Below are positions 13,601-27,036 of a stretch of 64,000 nt of DNA, in pieces. A program made the translations under genes and the position numbers. The first letter of the stretch is position 1, and the number at the start of each line of letters is the position of its first letter. A model generated the notes under the pieces. The model saw only the letters and a program-made list of their open reading frames with translations, was not told the DNA's origin and searched no databases. The DNA comes from Rotaria macrura (Eukaryota; Rotifera; Eurotatoria; Philodinida; Philodinidae), in NCBI GenBank assembly GCA_900239685.1, contig OENT01000566.1, positions 28,360-92,359 of the forward strand, in the 5' to 3' direction.

Positions 13601-16600
13601 AATCAATTGAACTTTATCGAGCAATTCATTTAAATTCACATCTGTAACTCCTTTTCGACGCATGTCACCATGTGAATCTGGATAAATAATTTGGTCACGT
13701 AATGTACCAATTGTCATATATGGTTTCTGTGGAATATAAAATAAATGTCCACTACCCGGTTTTGTTAAAGTTCCACTGGCAAGTGGCCATAACTAGAATT
13801 CAAGAAAACATTACATTAAACATATTTGAACCAACGAATGGACTAGTTTACTTCTCCTATCGTACGAAACAGACTTGATTTTCCACATCCATTCGGACCA
13901 ACAACAATAACATTTTGACCAGATCGTACAACAAAGTTAAGATCCTCAATTAAAACATCACCTAAAAATAAATTATTATTATGTGTTTGATAGAAATCAT
14001 GTTTATCTAATCATACCATTAGGAGTCATAAGTTTAACATTTTGAAATCTGAAATATGAATATCCATTTGTATTTAACCTCTAGTTTCATATTACTCTCG
14101 TACTTGATCACACCGTCTTGCGTTAGGATTCGACCCTCATCGTTTTTCTGCTCTCTCGTTGTATTATTAATGCCCGTGCGAACACAATGACCTTTATTGA
14201 CATCTGACAGAACACCAATTAAATCTCTGACACGTGTTGTAAAACTAATAAAATCTAATTTTCAAAACAAAAACAATTTCAATCGTTTAATGGTTGCATT
14301 ACCCTGCTAATTTCGTTAATTCTCGACCAGCAAGAACCTAAAAACTCAATCATTTATTCATTTCGACACTGATATCAAAGTTTTACCAATCGTCCGACAG
14401 CTAAAATATTCGAAAAGAAAAACTGAGATGAATTCATTATCAAATATTTGAATAGCATACCTGCAGCTAGTCTCAGAAGCATTCGACCAGACGAATAATA
14501 ATCCTACAAAGAATAACGTTTGTCATTCAAATTCGGAAGATCTCCTGATTTACAAAAAACAATAGACGTCTACAAATTTAATCATTTGTGATCGATAATC
14601 TATGCATAACCTTGAGAATGATTTGTTAAGAAAAATTGAAATATGTTACATATTTGATGTAGATTTCCCTATATTGGATGTTGTCTTTTATGAGACACTA
14701 GAATTACAATGGTAGAAGTTGATACTCTCAATAGAGTATATATATTTTTTTGACGTAAAGATTTTGATAGAATATTCGCATATCGAAATTTATTAAGTTT
14801 CTAGACATGATGATTTTAGATTATAATCTGAATTTAGAATAATTTCTGAGATTCTCTCAACTAACTCCGAAAGTAAATATATCGAAAACAACATTAGCGA
14901 AACATAAGTTTCCATGTGGTGTTTCATAAAATTTATGCAGTTAGAAGAAAAGCAAGTTCAAATCCTCACTGTTCAGTGGGCTGCTGGTGCATCGAAAAAA
15001 GAAACAAAATGTGTGTACAACAGCTATACAAAGTCGTATTAATACACTGTATCAGCGATACAATGATGGTTTGATAAATAAGACGAGTCTGCTTGCCGAT
15101 TTGTATTAAATTGTTGCCAGCAAGAAAAAAATAGATAAAGTACTTTCATTTTTGTAACTGATCCTTTCTTTTAATTTAAATTCTTCGCGTATTTTAACTT
15201 CTCTCTGCAGAAAACGTTTTTCTATCGGCATAATAAGTTCTCGCAGTCAAGTAAATTGTTAGGGTTATTTTAATGAACACTACTTCATATAATTTTCGAA
15301 ACTTCAATAAGACAGCATTACGAACTTTCGTTCTTTTTACAGTTCGACATCGTTACTAAACGATATTTTAATGTATCTTCATGTTATTTTTCGATACTGT
15401 GATTTCTCACTTTCCACATTTTTTTAAAATTTTTCCTTGTTTTTCTAGTATAATTTTCGAGATAAGTATTGTTAGACATTTTTATTTTCGGCCAAAGTTT
15501 GGTAAACCACTGTCATTCTAAACAATGCAACGGATTCTGTTAACCGATTACTAGATCTCATGCACTATTCAGTTGCTCCCGGCTAGATTTACTATTTTTA
15601 ATTTAGAGAACACTTTGTTCTATACGACACGACAATGTTTATTCAACAATCGTAAGACTAAGATAACTGCAAACTTACACGATTGTTGTTAACCTGGATT
15701 AAGAAATCTTTAGTCGTATGCTAGTTTCTTTGATTACCTGTAAAATTTCATTGTAGGTACTGTTTGCATGTCTTTTATTTTTTGGATCTAAGAATGGTCG
15801 ACTAACAACGTAAAATCCAACACATGTTGATAAATCTAGACACATATTAATTAATATTCAATGTCAAATGTTTTAAATATTCTTACATTTTGTCACAACA
15901 CTATCGATACAACCCATCACGAATCGAAAGATGATTAAACTTCTTACATGTTTAATCTTAACAAATCAACAAAAACATTCATTTTTTGTTTGACTTAAAA
16001 AACAAAACCTAGACTCGTACCAATCGTTCGAATCCATCATGTATAGTGATTTTCTCTCGACGGCTACCATTATAAAATGCTATTTCTTCACAATTTGTTA
16101 TGAGTCGTGAATTAACATAACGAAATTCACCTTCAAATTGTTGTTCAGCAACTGTCATTTGTCCAACAGGACGGCGTAATCTTTAGTTTTAAAATGGAAA
16201 ACAAGAATTATATTATCGCTCATAAAACCTAAAACATGAATGAACTATCTTACCTTGTTAAAACAAGACCCGAACAGATCAAATAAAGTATTAGCATCAA
16301 TGGTCCACTAGCACCTATCGATCCTGAAAGTTTTCTTGAATAAATCATTATATCCAAAAGTGGCTGAAATAAACATTTTCCTATTTCTACTAGAAAAGTA
16401 TAACATGTTTAATGTCTAATACTTTCGAAACATTGGTATATAGATCAGCAACACTTGTACAAAATTTTTCAACATCTTGCGTTAATAATTGATCGATATT
16501 GGAAATACGACTATCAAGTGTATTCACTTGATAATAAGTAAAACCTCTTGAGAAGAAAAACAGATAAGAACAAAGAGAAATTTCATTGGTTCATGCGTAT

Positions 16601-18563
16601 GTATTTCAAAATAAATTTCCTACTTGAGATATTGATCGTATAAATGTAATGATAAACGTTTTCGAAAACGTAGTTTTAGTTCGTCAAGAGTGTACTAAAT
16701 AGAAGAATTACACAGTATTCGATTGCAATTCACAAGACTATCAATGCCTGAATTTAATCAATCGCAAGGTTATTGCTACATAGAATTTCTTATTAAAAAA
16801 TAACTCAAAACTACCTCTTTTACTATAATTACATAATTTTGTGTATTATCTTGTCAACAGAGTCTATGATATACAACTAAAAACTAATCCAATATCGAGC
16901 AATTCAAAGTTGATTAGATCAACACGATTGAAAATTTCATGAGTCTATAGTTTCTTGATATATCTACAATGTACTAGGATACGCTGTTTCAACTATCGCA
17001 CACTTTCTATTTTTATCGAAAAACTCTCAGTGAGATCCTCAAAACCATAATCACCTATCATACTATAGCTTAGTTATAAATACAGGTATAAATAACTAAA
17101 ATTCATGAAAATATTGTGAATACGATGAGTTAGCCGTAATCATTATTCTATCGAAAATTGATCGATTTTTAAGAAACTTTCATATCTATCACCATTCATG
17201 AGTAAAAAATATCTTCAGATTACATTTTATGTAACTATTTTTATTTTCTACGAAAGTTAAATACGATTCACTTCACTTTCTCTTTTGAAGACTTCTTTTT
17301 AAGATAAACAAAATATACAGTAAGTGTTGAAACGCTGACAGTCAAAATATTACATCTACTTCCTTTCTCAATTGGATACCATTGAAATTAGAGTTTAGAA
17401 AATACTTATTTTATCTAATTCTTGAGAACTGACGATAGACAACGTCATAAACTACGGCACAAAAATATTAATATTCATATGCTTAACATCATCAGTCATT
17501 TTATTGTTCACATTTTCATTTTATTGGTACTATATGGACAGCCTCTTAGTTCTGTTGTGCAACTAAGTCATGTCAATGAAAACTGGTAAAAAACATTCTT
17601 TTGTCTATTGAAAAATCAACATCTAACAGACATTTGTCAACCTTACTGAATTATTATATTATTTAGATACAATCGAGTTTTTATTAGATAAACACTTCAA
17701 TGTAGTAAATCGATAAAATTCAATTCGAATTCTCATACTTTCTATGATAATACATACTCGAAGAGCATTATTCACAAATGCAATCTAAAATTATTAGAAA
17801 AAGAAACATACTTCTTATTATCAATCATGATAGTTGTTATATTTTATTACCAATGGCATTCCATAAGCAAATGTACTCAGATTTTTTTTAAACAGAGCTA
17901 CATCTTGTCCAATGATGGCACTTTCAATAGATGTACTACTCGTAATCATCCATACATCAGCGTAACTACGTGCAACAAGTGACGCTGCAACCAGTACTAA
18001 GAACAGACTCTAAATGAAAAACAAAAAGAAAAACAAATGAAAACGTGTGTCTTTTTTTGCTTTGTTTATAAAAGATGATTTACTTCGCCGCAAAATACTT
18101 TTGGAATGAGAATTTTAAGTAAAGTTATTAGATTTCTAATATGAACGATAAGAATTATTTGATAAATAAATCGAAAATTGTTTTCCTACTCGAAAAATTT
18201 CTTGTTCACGGTTACACTTCGATCTGATTTCTGTAAATGCTAGATAAAATGAAAGGAAACATATTCTTCTTACTCATGTCTTCCAAAAGATACATACGGA
18301 TTTCATAGACGAATTCACATCTTTTGCTAATAGTCTAGATAAAAAAATGAAGTAAACTATAACTACAACTTTTAAAAATGGAACAAAAACAACGAACTGT
18401 TTGGATCTTCTACGAAGCCATTTGACGGTTATCCAATAGGACAGAGCCATGGAGGATGCTGACAATTAACAAGATAAATAAATTTATAATATTCAATCAA
18501 TTTTATCATACCTAACACAAAACCATGACGATAAATAGCGGGAAGTTTGCTCATAACAGCCAT
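10661..18563 (-). CDS. ABCD3: Peroxisomal ABC half-transporter, ABCD3/PMP70 orthologue (22 exons)
   Basis: PMP70 is a peroxisomal-membrane half-transporter that dimerises and imports acyl-CoA substrates for beta-oxidation. Twenty-two exons sum to 1,929 nt (642 aa; human protein 659): 18563-18512, 18458-18370, 18334-18298, 18230-18190, 18009-17851, 17784-17758, 16694-16624, 16546-16423, 16363-16254, 16180-16021, 15956-15887, 15835-15738, 14503-14461, 14400-14387, 14337-14303, 14244-14104, 14048-14017, 13961-13852, 13792-13517, 11013-10909, 10856-10800, 10738-10661. All junctions are GT-AG and in phase. Landmarks: N-terminus [14 protein letters not shown], the EAA-like loop [13 protein letters not shown] (about 267-280), Walker [10 protein letters not shown] (about 456), signature LSGGEKQR (about 554), Walker B FAILDE, H-loop TVSHR, and the PMP70-type ending [10 protein letters not shown]...EFGS. 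Exon 2's donor is the least certain junction. Intron 19 (2.5 kb) carries a TIR element. Confidence 0.95.
12612..13136. mobile_element. Short TIR element (MITE-like) in ABCD3 intron 19
   Basis: The left end GTGTACTCAAAAAGTG (12612-12627) is matched in inverted orientation by CACTTTTTGAAGTACAC (13120-13136), with one inserted base. The 525-bp interior has no open frame. A sequence close to the right end, CACTTTTTGAAGAACAC, recurs at 26135-26151, so the family probably has further copies. It sits wholly inside an intron, so it should not affect the protein. No target duplication could be defined. Confidence 0.6.
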
Positions 18564-20713
18564 TGAAAAATATTTATCTGAAATAATAGTTTGAGACCAG
18601 TGCTTCAATTCTTCTGATTCAAGGAAAATTTCAAAATATTTAACCTAACAACAATCTAATTTCGTCTTCAACAAGAAATTCTTTCATTTTTCTCATTTTT
18701 TCGATTTCTTAATTTAAACGAGAAAGCAAATCAATTATTATAAATGATTTGATCTTATTGAATTTTTCACATATATATTTGACAACAATTCGATATTCAT
18801 TACTTAGTTCATTCTAGATTTGTAGTTATAATTTTAGATTGAAAGACGACTACGTTTAGAGACAGGAGAGCTAATAATTACCAGGCCATTCTGCGTTTGT
18901 CTAGAATGAATTACTAGATATTTGTACTAAATAAGAGAAGGAAGTAATTAGATTTGAATACTATTTCATTAATTTAGCTTTTCCGCTCTCGAAAAACGAT
19001 TTATCATGGTTGTCACGGTAGAGAAGTTTTTATCTCGCGGATGATTCACAAGTTAAAATGCAATACATACCTAAGATGATGTAGAACATTTACATTTACT
19101 TACAAATGAATATTGTAAGTTTTTACTCACTATTAACGAAATAAGAACATAACCTAATTTTACTTTAAAAATATTTTCATCGATTTTTTACTTATTAATA
19201 ATCGTTCTGGGATACTGTTTATGTGTGTCAGTAAAACTAATGGCAATGAATATTTGCGTTCAATAGGAACTGTTAAAATAATTTATAGTTTCTCTGAACA
19301 TGTACGCACACACCTACACCACCCCTCACGCTTACGACAGATAGTATGTGCATTTTCTAACGAAGTGCTAAACAGTTGAATTGATTTTAAATGGTTCATT
19401 CATCATCACGGAAAACAACAAATCTTCAAACTTCATATTGAAATAGGATCATCATGAATAGAATTTTGGCAGTTGTTCGTTAAAATTTCTTGGTATTAAT
19501 GGAGATTTCAACGTTACGAATACGAGAATAGTCACTACTATCTTTTCCAAATCTAAATTGAACTGGCGTTATGTGCCTTGCAAATTCTTGAAACTATTGA
19601 TGAGTTCTTATCATTGATCGATGTTGTTAGTTAGCTAGTAGTTGGTTGTTTCGGGTTGAGAAGGAAAGAAAGCGATTGGGATGATTCATCGTCAGTATGA
19701 CACTCAATGGATGAAATATTGCTCACAATATAACTGACATGTATGAGGGCGCCACTATTGTAACGATGGATTTCATACAAAACGAGTGCATCTGAACGGT
19801 AAGCATACAAAATTTTAAAAAAATAAAGAAATAAAAACATGTTCAACATTTAGAAGAAGATTTGATTTTTACATAGTTGGGTATTAAAGAGAGTTAGTGA
19901 TCTATAGTTGAGCTTGTTTCGGTGCTACTATGCCGGATTTCTCAATGGTTATTCTCTGAAGACAGATTGTAAAAATCCAATTGACGTGAAAAATTTTTGT
20001 ACATTTCAGCTATCATTAGGTACACTAGAAAACTCAAAATGACTGGGGAGTGTTAGTGTTGTATGCTTTGTGAATCTTGATTTTGAGTCAAAATATTAAT
20101 GAAAACTAAATGTTTTGTTTGACAACAAGATTTTGTGCAGTATCGTTTGAAGAAAAATTCAAAAACGATCTGATGAAATGTTACTAGATACATTTAGCAA
20201 TATATTTCAAGGAAATTGCAAGTTTCTAAGTTTACATGACTGCATACTGTTCATTCTTATTGAAAAGAGAAACTTGAAACGGTATCAAACATACGTGATC
20301 TATAAACAGGTATTTATCTATTTCATTTATTTACTATAAATAAAACATACTGTATCTAAGTACTCGTTTCAGTGTACTTACATAATCAATACTTCGAATC
20401 GTGTAATGTATTTCGTTAGGTTATTTGACCGTTCGAATAAATGCACTCAAAGAACATGACAGTCTTTGAAGTCAAGAACCGTCCGTTCGATATTTATTTT
20501 CTCGAGGCTCGTTTGATTTTAATCACCATACATTTATGTGAATGAATCGATGAAACTTGAAATTTACATAATAGAACAAAATGACTCCTACTGAAATAAA
20601 TAAAACGCTACGATCTTGAACATTAGTAAAGTTTGAAATGGTGTGAATGATGGCTAAAGTTGGTGACCGCTCACTTCGTCTCACGACACTTTGTCGCGAT
20701 CATTTAGTCGCAA

Positions 20714-21620
20714 CACAATTCATCGTGTTCTCTTCGTCGTGAAAAAAATTTCGTTGCGATCAATTCATCGTATACCGAGAAAAGAATATATTAATTGAGT
20801 TAAGTGACATAGTTCAATATGTTATTTAATTAATCATATTGCATATTCTACGATGGTATCATTAAATCTAAGTGATGAATAGAATCGAAGATGCAATTCG
20901 AAGCAAAAAACAATCCAGTTCTAAGGAAAATGCTTAAAAAATTCATGTTTCAAAGTGCAAATAGTCTACTATCTAATGTGACTCGACTCAAATATTTATG
21001 GAGACAATCTGTGGGGAAATCTTGAGCGAAATAAAACCAAAATCAAAGAAAGAAAGGCGAAAATGACTCTTTCTTGATGATCACGATGCGTACAGTATTT
21101 TCTGTGATTCGCATAGCTGCTTGATCAGTGGATAAAGTGCCTTTGAAAATTTTCGAGCTAGGGTTTGGATTTTTGCTGCTGATAGTAGTGGAGCCAGGAT
21201 GTGACTTTGGGCGCTAAGCCCCTCTTCCCCATAGATGATGCGAGCATTAAAAATTAATCTTGTTATATTTTTTATAACAGCTAAGTATTCTTGGAATACT
21301 ATTTCCCAGAAATGAAATATTTAAATTGAAAATAAATTATCGTTTAAAGAAAAAGGATTTTGCAAATCTTCACTTTATCGAGCATTTAAGTTTGCAGGTA
21401 TTATTCAAAACGAACTTGATATGGACACTTCTATTATTGCTTAACAAGATTTTCAAGAAAAAATCCTAAGACTGTGAAAAAGAATATTTATTAAGCTGAT
21501 TAATTACATAACATATTGAACTAAATCACTTAATTAAATTAATATATTCTTTTCTGTATATGCGTTGAATTGATTGCAACGAATTTCTTTTCTTAACGAA
21601 GAGAACGCAACGAATTGTAC
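20714..21620. mobile_element. Non-autonomous element with ~120-bp terminal inverted repeats
   Basis: The arm at about 20714-20836 reappears reverse-complemented at about 21496-21620. Shared blocks include AAAAGAATATATTAATT, TAGTTCAATATGTTAT and TAATTAATCA, and outer blocks such as GTTCTCTTCGT and TTTCGTTGC. The arms are diverged but essentially collinear. The roughly 660-bp interior codes for nothing recognisable. Just outside the left arm, short CG-containing words (TCGTCTCACGAC, TTTAGTCGCAACAC) hint at subterminal repeats. Superfamily not assignable. Confidence 0.7.
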
Positions 21621-24065
21621 TAGTACCCTAAAATTGTTCAATGACTATTTCCAAAATCAATGGAGTTTTAAGAAATTTTCAAGTAGAAAAACAAACGTTT
21701 TGAATAAGATATTAGACAATAGAAATCTGGAAAAAGTAAATCAGGATATTCGAAAGTCTTATCTGTAGATATTAAAATAAATGTCGACGCAGTTGCGCAA
21801 CAGAAAAATTCCCATGACACCTTGATCAATAAATTTTAAAATCTAGTTTTGGTTATTTATATGAATTTTTGATTAACTAACATACACACCTATATTCTAA
21901 ATTCATTGACTGAGACAGTTTAAAACAAGAAAAGAATATGTTTCCTAAGTTTAAGAACATAGAAATAAAAATTTGGTGATAATACTGAATGATGTAGGTG
22001 AAATAATCTAACCTGGTGTTGATACACTGCGCAAAACTACTGTGTTGTTATTAAATGACTTGCTCACTGAAGCCTATCGCGTATTAATTGAAAATAGGAA
22101 AAATCGACTTTTGTGTACAGTGGAGAGAGCAGAAGGTCATGTGCATCATTAACCTGAATCAAATTTTGTGATAAAACCAATTAAAGTGATCGAGCCGAAA
22201 ATTTTCAATAAGATAATAATTCCTAGGTTGACGAAAGTGTTTCCCAGTCCGTACCAACAGTAGTAAAATACAAATCTCTTTTGCAGCATGATCACTTGCT
22301 TGTTTATTGAATTGAAAACATCATGTTGCCTTTTTTTATTCTTTCTATTCTAATATACGCTGAAAAGTTATTTGAGAGGTTTACATCGTGCTTGATTGGT
22401 TACGTAAGATATCAACATTAGATAAGTGATCGAGCTTCATGATTTCATAATATTATTGGAATTGCATGAAATTATGCGGATCCTAAACCTAGTATGAACT
22501 ATGATGACCGATTAGATATTGAGCCAGCGAACAAATAATAGCCATTTCTAATTTCTCGTCATTTCTTTTGCGTAAAACTTATGATGTATTCTATATCACT
22601 AATACATTCAATCTCTATCAGATTAACCGAGCCACCATATACTTACTTCGATTAGCGTACAGACTATTTCGTGGAATATCCTCCTGTATAAATCTCGCCG
22701 CTTATTGATGCATCATGTGAAAGCTTTTATTCTTTTATGAAGAATTGACACAATGAGCCGCATTAACAACCAGAGGTGTCCATAGTGCAGGACTTTTATT
22801 TTATGACTTCTATCTCAATAGAGAGTAAGGCAGGCCAGGATACGAAAATTCGTCTTGTGGAGACATCGGGTAACTACCCCGATATTTAAAGAGGATAATA
22901 TCGAGTCTTCTATTAGTATAAATCTACAAATATATTATCCAATCCAGAAATCTATAACAAGTTTGCCACATTTATTTTCTACACTGTAAATGTATATACG
23001 TACCAAATAAAAGTCGATGAGAAAGTTCAAAAATAAAGTAAGGAACACACAATTTTTAACTAGAAAAAAATCTATTTTTGCTCTAATAAGATTATATAGG
23101 CAAATATATATATTTCTAATTTAAAGAAAAACCTTTTTTAATGCAAAAAACATGTAAATATTATTATGCACTAGAATGAGAAACCACGAATCTGGTCACC
23201 GACTACATGAAATTTTCGTTTTTCTGTATTAGACATTCTATTTTCGATTTGAATTTTTCTCGCTCTCTATCATTTACTATTGTTATTAGGAAATAATAGA
23301 AATTTTAGTACATAATTTTGTTCAAATTTTATACGCTGAAAATTATAGTTAGTTCTCACCTATACGTTAGCAATGTCAAAGCAGTATGAATTCCATAGAA
23401 TACATAATTCGATCAAATATATCTGACGTTAATTTCGAGAACATATTTTGTTGATCTTTGATCATTGAATTATAAATCCCTCTTATTGGATGCGGCTGGA
23501 CCATTCTTGATACGTGTAGTGACTGAAGGTACATGAAAAGTCAATACAAAAGATTCATCCCATACATGAAAGGTTAACCTTGTATAGTTGTTTTTCATAA
23601 TTAAATAGGGAAGAAAAAACAAAAACGGTAAACAATGTAGAACATAAGAAAACGTAACGAGTTTTCTATGTTTGCGTTGATTATTTTTCGATGACCCATA
23701 TCGAAGGCTACGACGTTGTAAATGACCTTAAACGGCATAGAAACGATGTATAATGTCGAGAATCAGCACCGTAATAGGTCATAACAGCAAACGAAGGTGA
23801 TTCCAGGGGAAAACAATGGCTGTTTTCCAGTAAAGAAAACAGGTCGTAAACCATTATGACAGATTACGGTGACATCCTAAGAAAATAAAGACAGTTACTC
23901 ACTGTTTCCGACAGTCGGAATGATCGCTCTGAATGAAGTGATTTCAATTATCGTGAATAAATAATTTAACAGAATGAAAATGATGCGAAAATACTGAAAT
24001 TCGTGCCATTATGAGCGTTACGAAAAACACATCATGATGATTTCATGAAAAAGAAAATATACTTT

Positions 24066-24534
24066 TGATCACCAAACTTATTTGTTGCGTAATGATCACC
24101 AAATCAATTAAGACATAAGTAAATTGAACTGGTATGGAGTCACTATGAGCATTCCATGTCAAGAAAAGTTAAAAATTCAGATTGGAACCGATTATATTTT
24201 TACTAAAGGTTGACCATAACTCATAAGACTGCAGTAGCAAGATGACTTCGAAAAAAAATTGCAAACCAGAGAAAAAAACAACTGAAAAAAATCGAAATTC
24301 AATCAGATTGAAAAGGTGCTGATTTATTCGATTTTGTACGACTGAATAAATGATTTTATCCTAATCTTTAATTTTTCTACACGATATTCATGTTTTCTTT
24401 ATCAAGAAATGCATTCTCACCCACACCCTTACCCTCACACTCATTTTCAACATTCTGTTAACTCTTTCATTCTAACTCGCACACGCTTTGATTGCTTTTG
24501 GTGATCATTTCGCAACAAAAAAATTGGTGATCAT
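24066..24534. mobile_element. TIR element with repeated GATCACCAA motifs
   Basis: The left end TGATCACCAAACTTATTTGT (24066) pairs with the inverted right end near 24534, which reads TGATCACCAATTTTTTTGT on the minus strand. Both continue as TGCG(T/A)AATGATCACCAAA. Each arm thus carries two GATCACCAA motifs about 20 nt apart. A further inverted copy lies just outside at 24546-24555. The interior is about 400 bp and non-coding. Repeated subterminal motifs of this kind are typical of transposase-binding sites, but no transposase is present. Confidence 0.65.
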
Positions 24535-24594
24535 TTGTATCTCTTTTGGTGATCAGTCAGAAAAATATTTTCCCTTAAATATGGTACATTCAAT

Positions 24595-26022
24595 CAGAGA
24601 TCCGCAAGTCAATCAAAAACGCGACTCGTCACCACCTCGCCTAGAGTTTATAACAAAATAGTTAGTTCTAGGCAATTTTTAAACCAACCATTACAATTCC
24701 TATCTTTTTACTTTATACAATCGAAAAAAGAATTTTTCATACATTTAAATAAGTTAAAAGAATAAACATATTAATGATAATCAAATAAATAAAGATCCTG
24801 CACTTTTTACTAAGCGTAAAAAACAATGCTCTGAGAACTGCATCAGTGCAATAGTTTGACTACAATGACTAATTAAATATACGAGTATCCAAAGTGTGCT
24901 AAAAGTCATCTAAAATAAAGAAGACTGCATAGCCACACAGGATTATGATCAGATGAACTAATTGTTTTTCCTGATAGTAGAGGACACTTCAAAGTTTTTA
25001 TTCATCAATAAAAGGTTTAATAGCATCACTTAAAATTATTATCACTAATTTAAAAGATAAAAATTCACATTTATATGCGAAATATTAACTATAAATTTGG
25101 GGTTTCTATAATCGTATGCAAATTCCCCTGTTCTTAGATTTTCAAAATTATGTAATTCTTTATTTGAATCCTTGAGTTTTCTCTATTTTATTTAAACTTC
25201 GCAAAATCCTCTCAAATCGTTTTGCACTGAAGAGATCTGAAAACACCAGTGACATTAGTTAAAGTTTGATAAAGTACTCCTCTGGACAGTGAGCATAATA
25301 GCAACGCTACTCGAGACCTTACTAACAAAATCATATTTTTAGAGGTCTTATTTGCTGATCATTTTGATTAACAGATGTTTCATGTTCATCAAGAAAAGGT
25401 GTTTCCCGAGTCAAAATACTAGAGAACGGCAAATTGTGCTAGTCAAGTATACGATATTTTCTAGTACTATGACTCAGATACCGTCAGTTCTTGATGAAAA
25501 TAGAACAGTTTTTTAACTAAAATGATCAGTAGAACAATCTCTACAAAATGGAATCTGCGAATAAACTTTGGGATACATTTCTATTTTTTGTGGTTGATGA
25601 CTGATAGAAGTTTGTTGGAAAGGTTCAAACTCCGTGTTCAAGCAAATGATGCTGACTGAAAACTGTGTTAATAAGCTGCTACCACTTGAATAGAAACTTG
25701 GAAGTATCCTCTACCACCACGAGAAACTTCAGATCATGTTTTCATCACTCTGTAGAGATATACAGTTTTCCTTTTTAAGCTGATTATTGAGACACCCTGT
25801 ACACTAATTTTTTGTCCCGATTTGATAAGCTTCACTACAAATGGAAACGCTTAAAAAGAGTTGCATAAAATCGAAAGATATCCTTCAAAAATTTGCCATT
25901 TATTCATCAAAGATAACATTCTAAGTATAGGCGAGTCGACTCGACTCGACGACTTACAATGCCAACTCGTGCTCGCCACGGTGCAAGGCGAGTAAATTCG
26001 GCGACTCTCGGATCTCTGCATT
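24595..26022. repeat. Possible long-range inverted repeat pair (CGACTCG/CTCGCC-rich ends)
   Basis: AGAGATCCGCAAGTC at about 24597 resembles AGAGATCCGAGAGTC read on the minus strand from about 26020. Both are followed by words of the CGACTCG and CTCGCCTA type. The right side at 25930-25950 contains GAGTCGACTCGACTCGAC. The two ends could bound a 1.4-kb element, but similarity is patchy and the interior uninformative. Treat as tentative. Confidence 0.3.
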
Positions 26023-26428
26023 CAAGGCTTGCTCAATATTGCTCTTCCTAGGAGCCATGAAAAACGTATGCATACTGACACTGCTGGTCGATTTTTTTAG
26101 ACAGTTTCATTAAAATCAATCTGCCGCCAGCTTCACTTTTTGAAGAACACATAATACTCGTATTTGAATACAAGGTTTCTACATATTTTTGTGAAACAAT
26201 CGACGTCATAGAATAGTTTTGGTTGAAAAGTTTCGGAAAAATTATTGAAATAAAATCACTTTGCTTTCTTTATTACTTGAACTGTACATCGAACGAGGCT
26301 TTGACGAAAAGACGGACCGTTGATACAATAAAAGTGTTCCATAATAAATTACTCTGCAAATCAATGTTACAAATCATTCGGTATCTTTCGCAGGATGATT
26401 TTGACGACGGTGGCAAATTTCGGTCATA

Positions 26429-27036
26429 TATCTATATCTATATATATGTCGTGCCGAAGTTAGGGTGTCCGTCGAAGTTACAACCTCGACAAAAATGCTG
26501 TCGAAGTTGAACTTCGACAAACGTTGTCGTTGAAGTTGTTTTTACTAGATGTAGTACTTACTTCTCTGTGGTTGTGAGACCTATCTGATTCATGAATGAC
26601 CACAAAGAAGGCTCTGGTACCCATTTATACTCTCATCGATAATTTCGAACGTGCACGCCATGTCGATATATGGTCGACTTCAACAATCGAACCAAATCGT
26701 GGCTGCATCAATATCATCTCCTTCTGTGAAGAGTAAAGATGACGGTAACGAATGGAAAACTCAGTTTAACAAGGAATTTTGAAATGTAATTGTTAAGGGG
26801 GTCGTAAAACGAATCGATGTAAATGCAAACAAGCTAAAATGTTACGTAACTCTAGCTGTCATCATTCAGCAGTATGTGCAAATAAATAGTTTTTGTGTCC
26901 AACTGTATGTATCTGTTTTGCTTAAAAACAACTTCGATGAAAACATTTGTCGAAGTTCAACTTCGACAGCATTTTTGTCGAGGTTGTAACTTCGACGAAA
27001 ACCCTAACTTCGGCACGACATATATATAGATATATA
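26429..27036. mobile_element. MITE with ~110-bp near-identical TIRs and palindromic subrepeats
   Basis: The arm at 26429-26543 is nearly identical to the reverse complement of 26926-27036, with only a handful of mismatches. Both share GTCGTGCCGAAGTTAGGGT, the stretch with ACAACCTCGAC, and the palindrome GTCGAAGTTGAACTTCGAC. The element lies between TA-rich tracts, so the target duplication cannot be read. The interior of about 380 bp holds a short Cys-rich frame (26814-26892) beginning GGRKTNRCKCKQAKM. The high arm identity suggests a young insertion. Confidence 0.8.
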
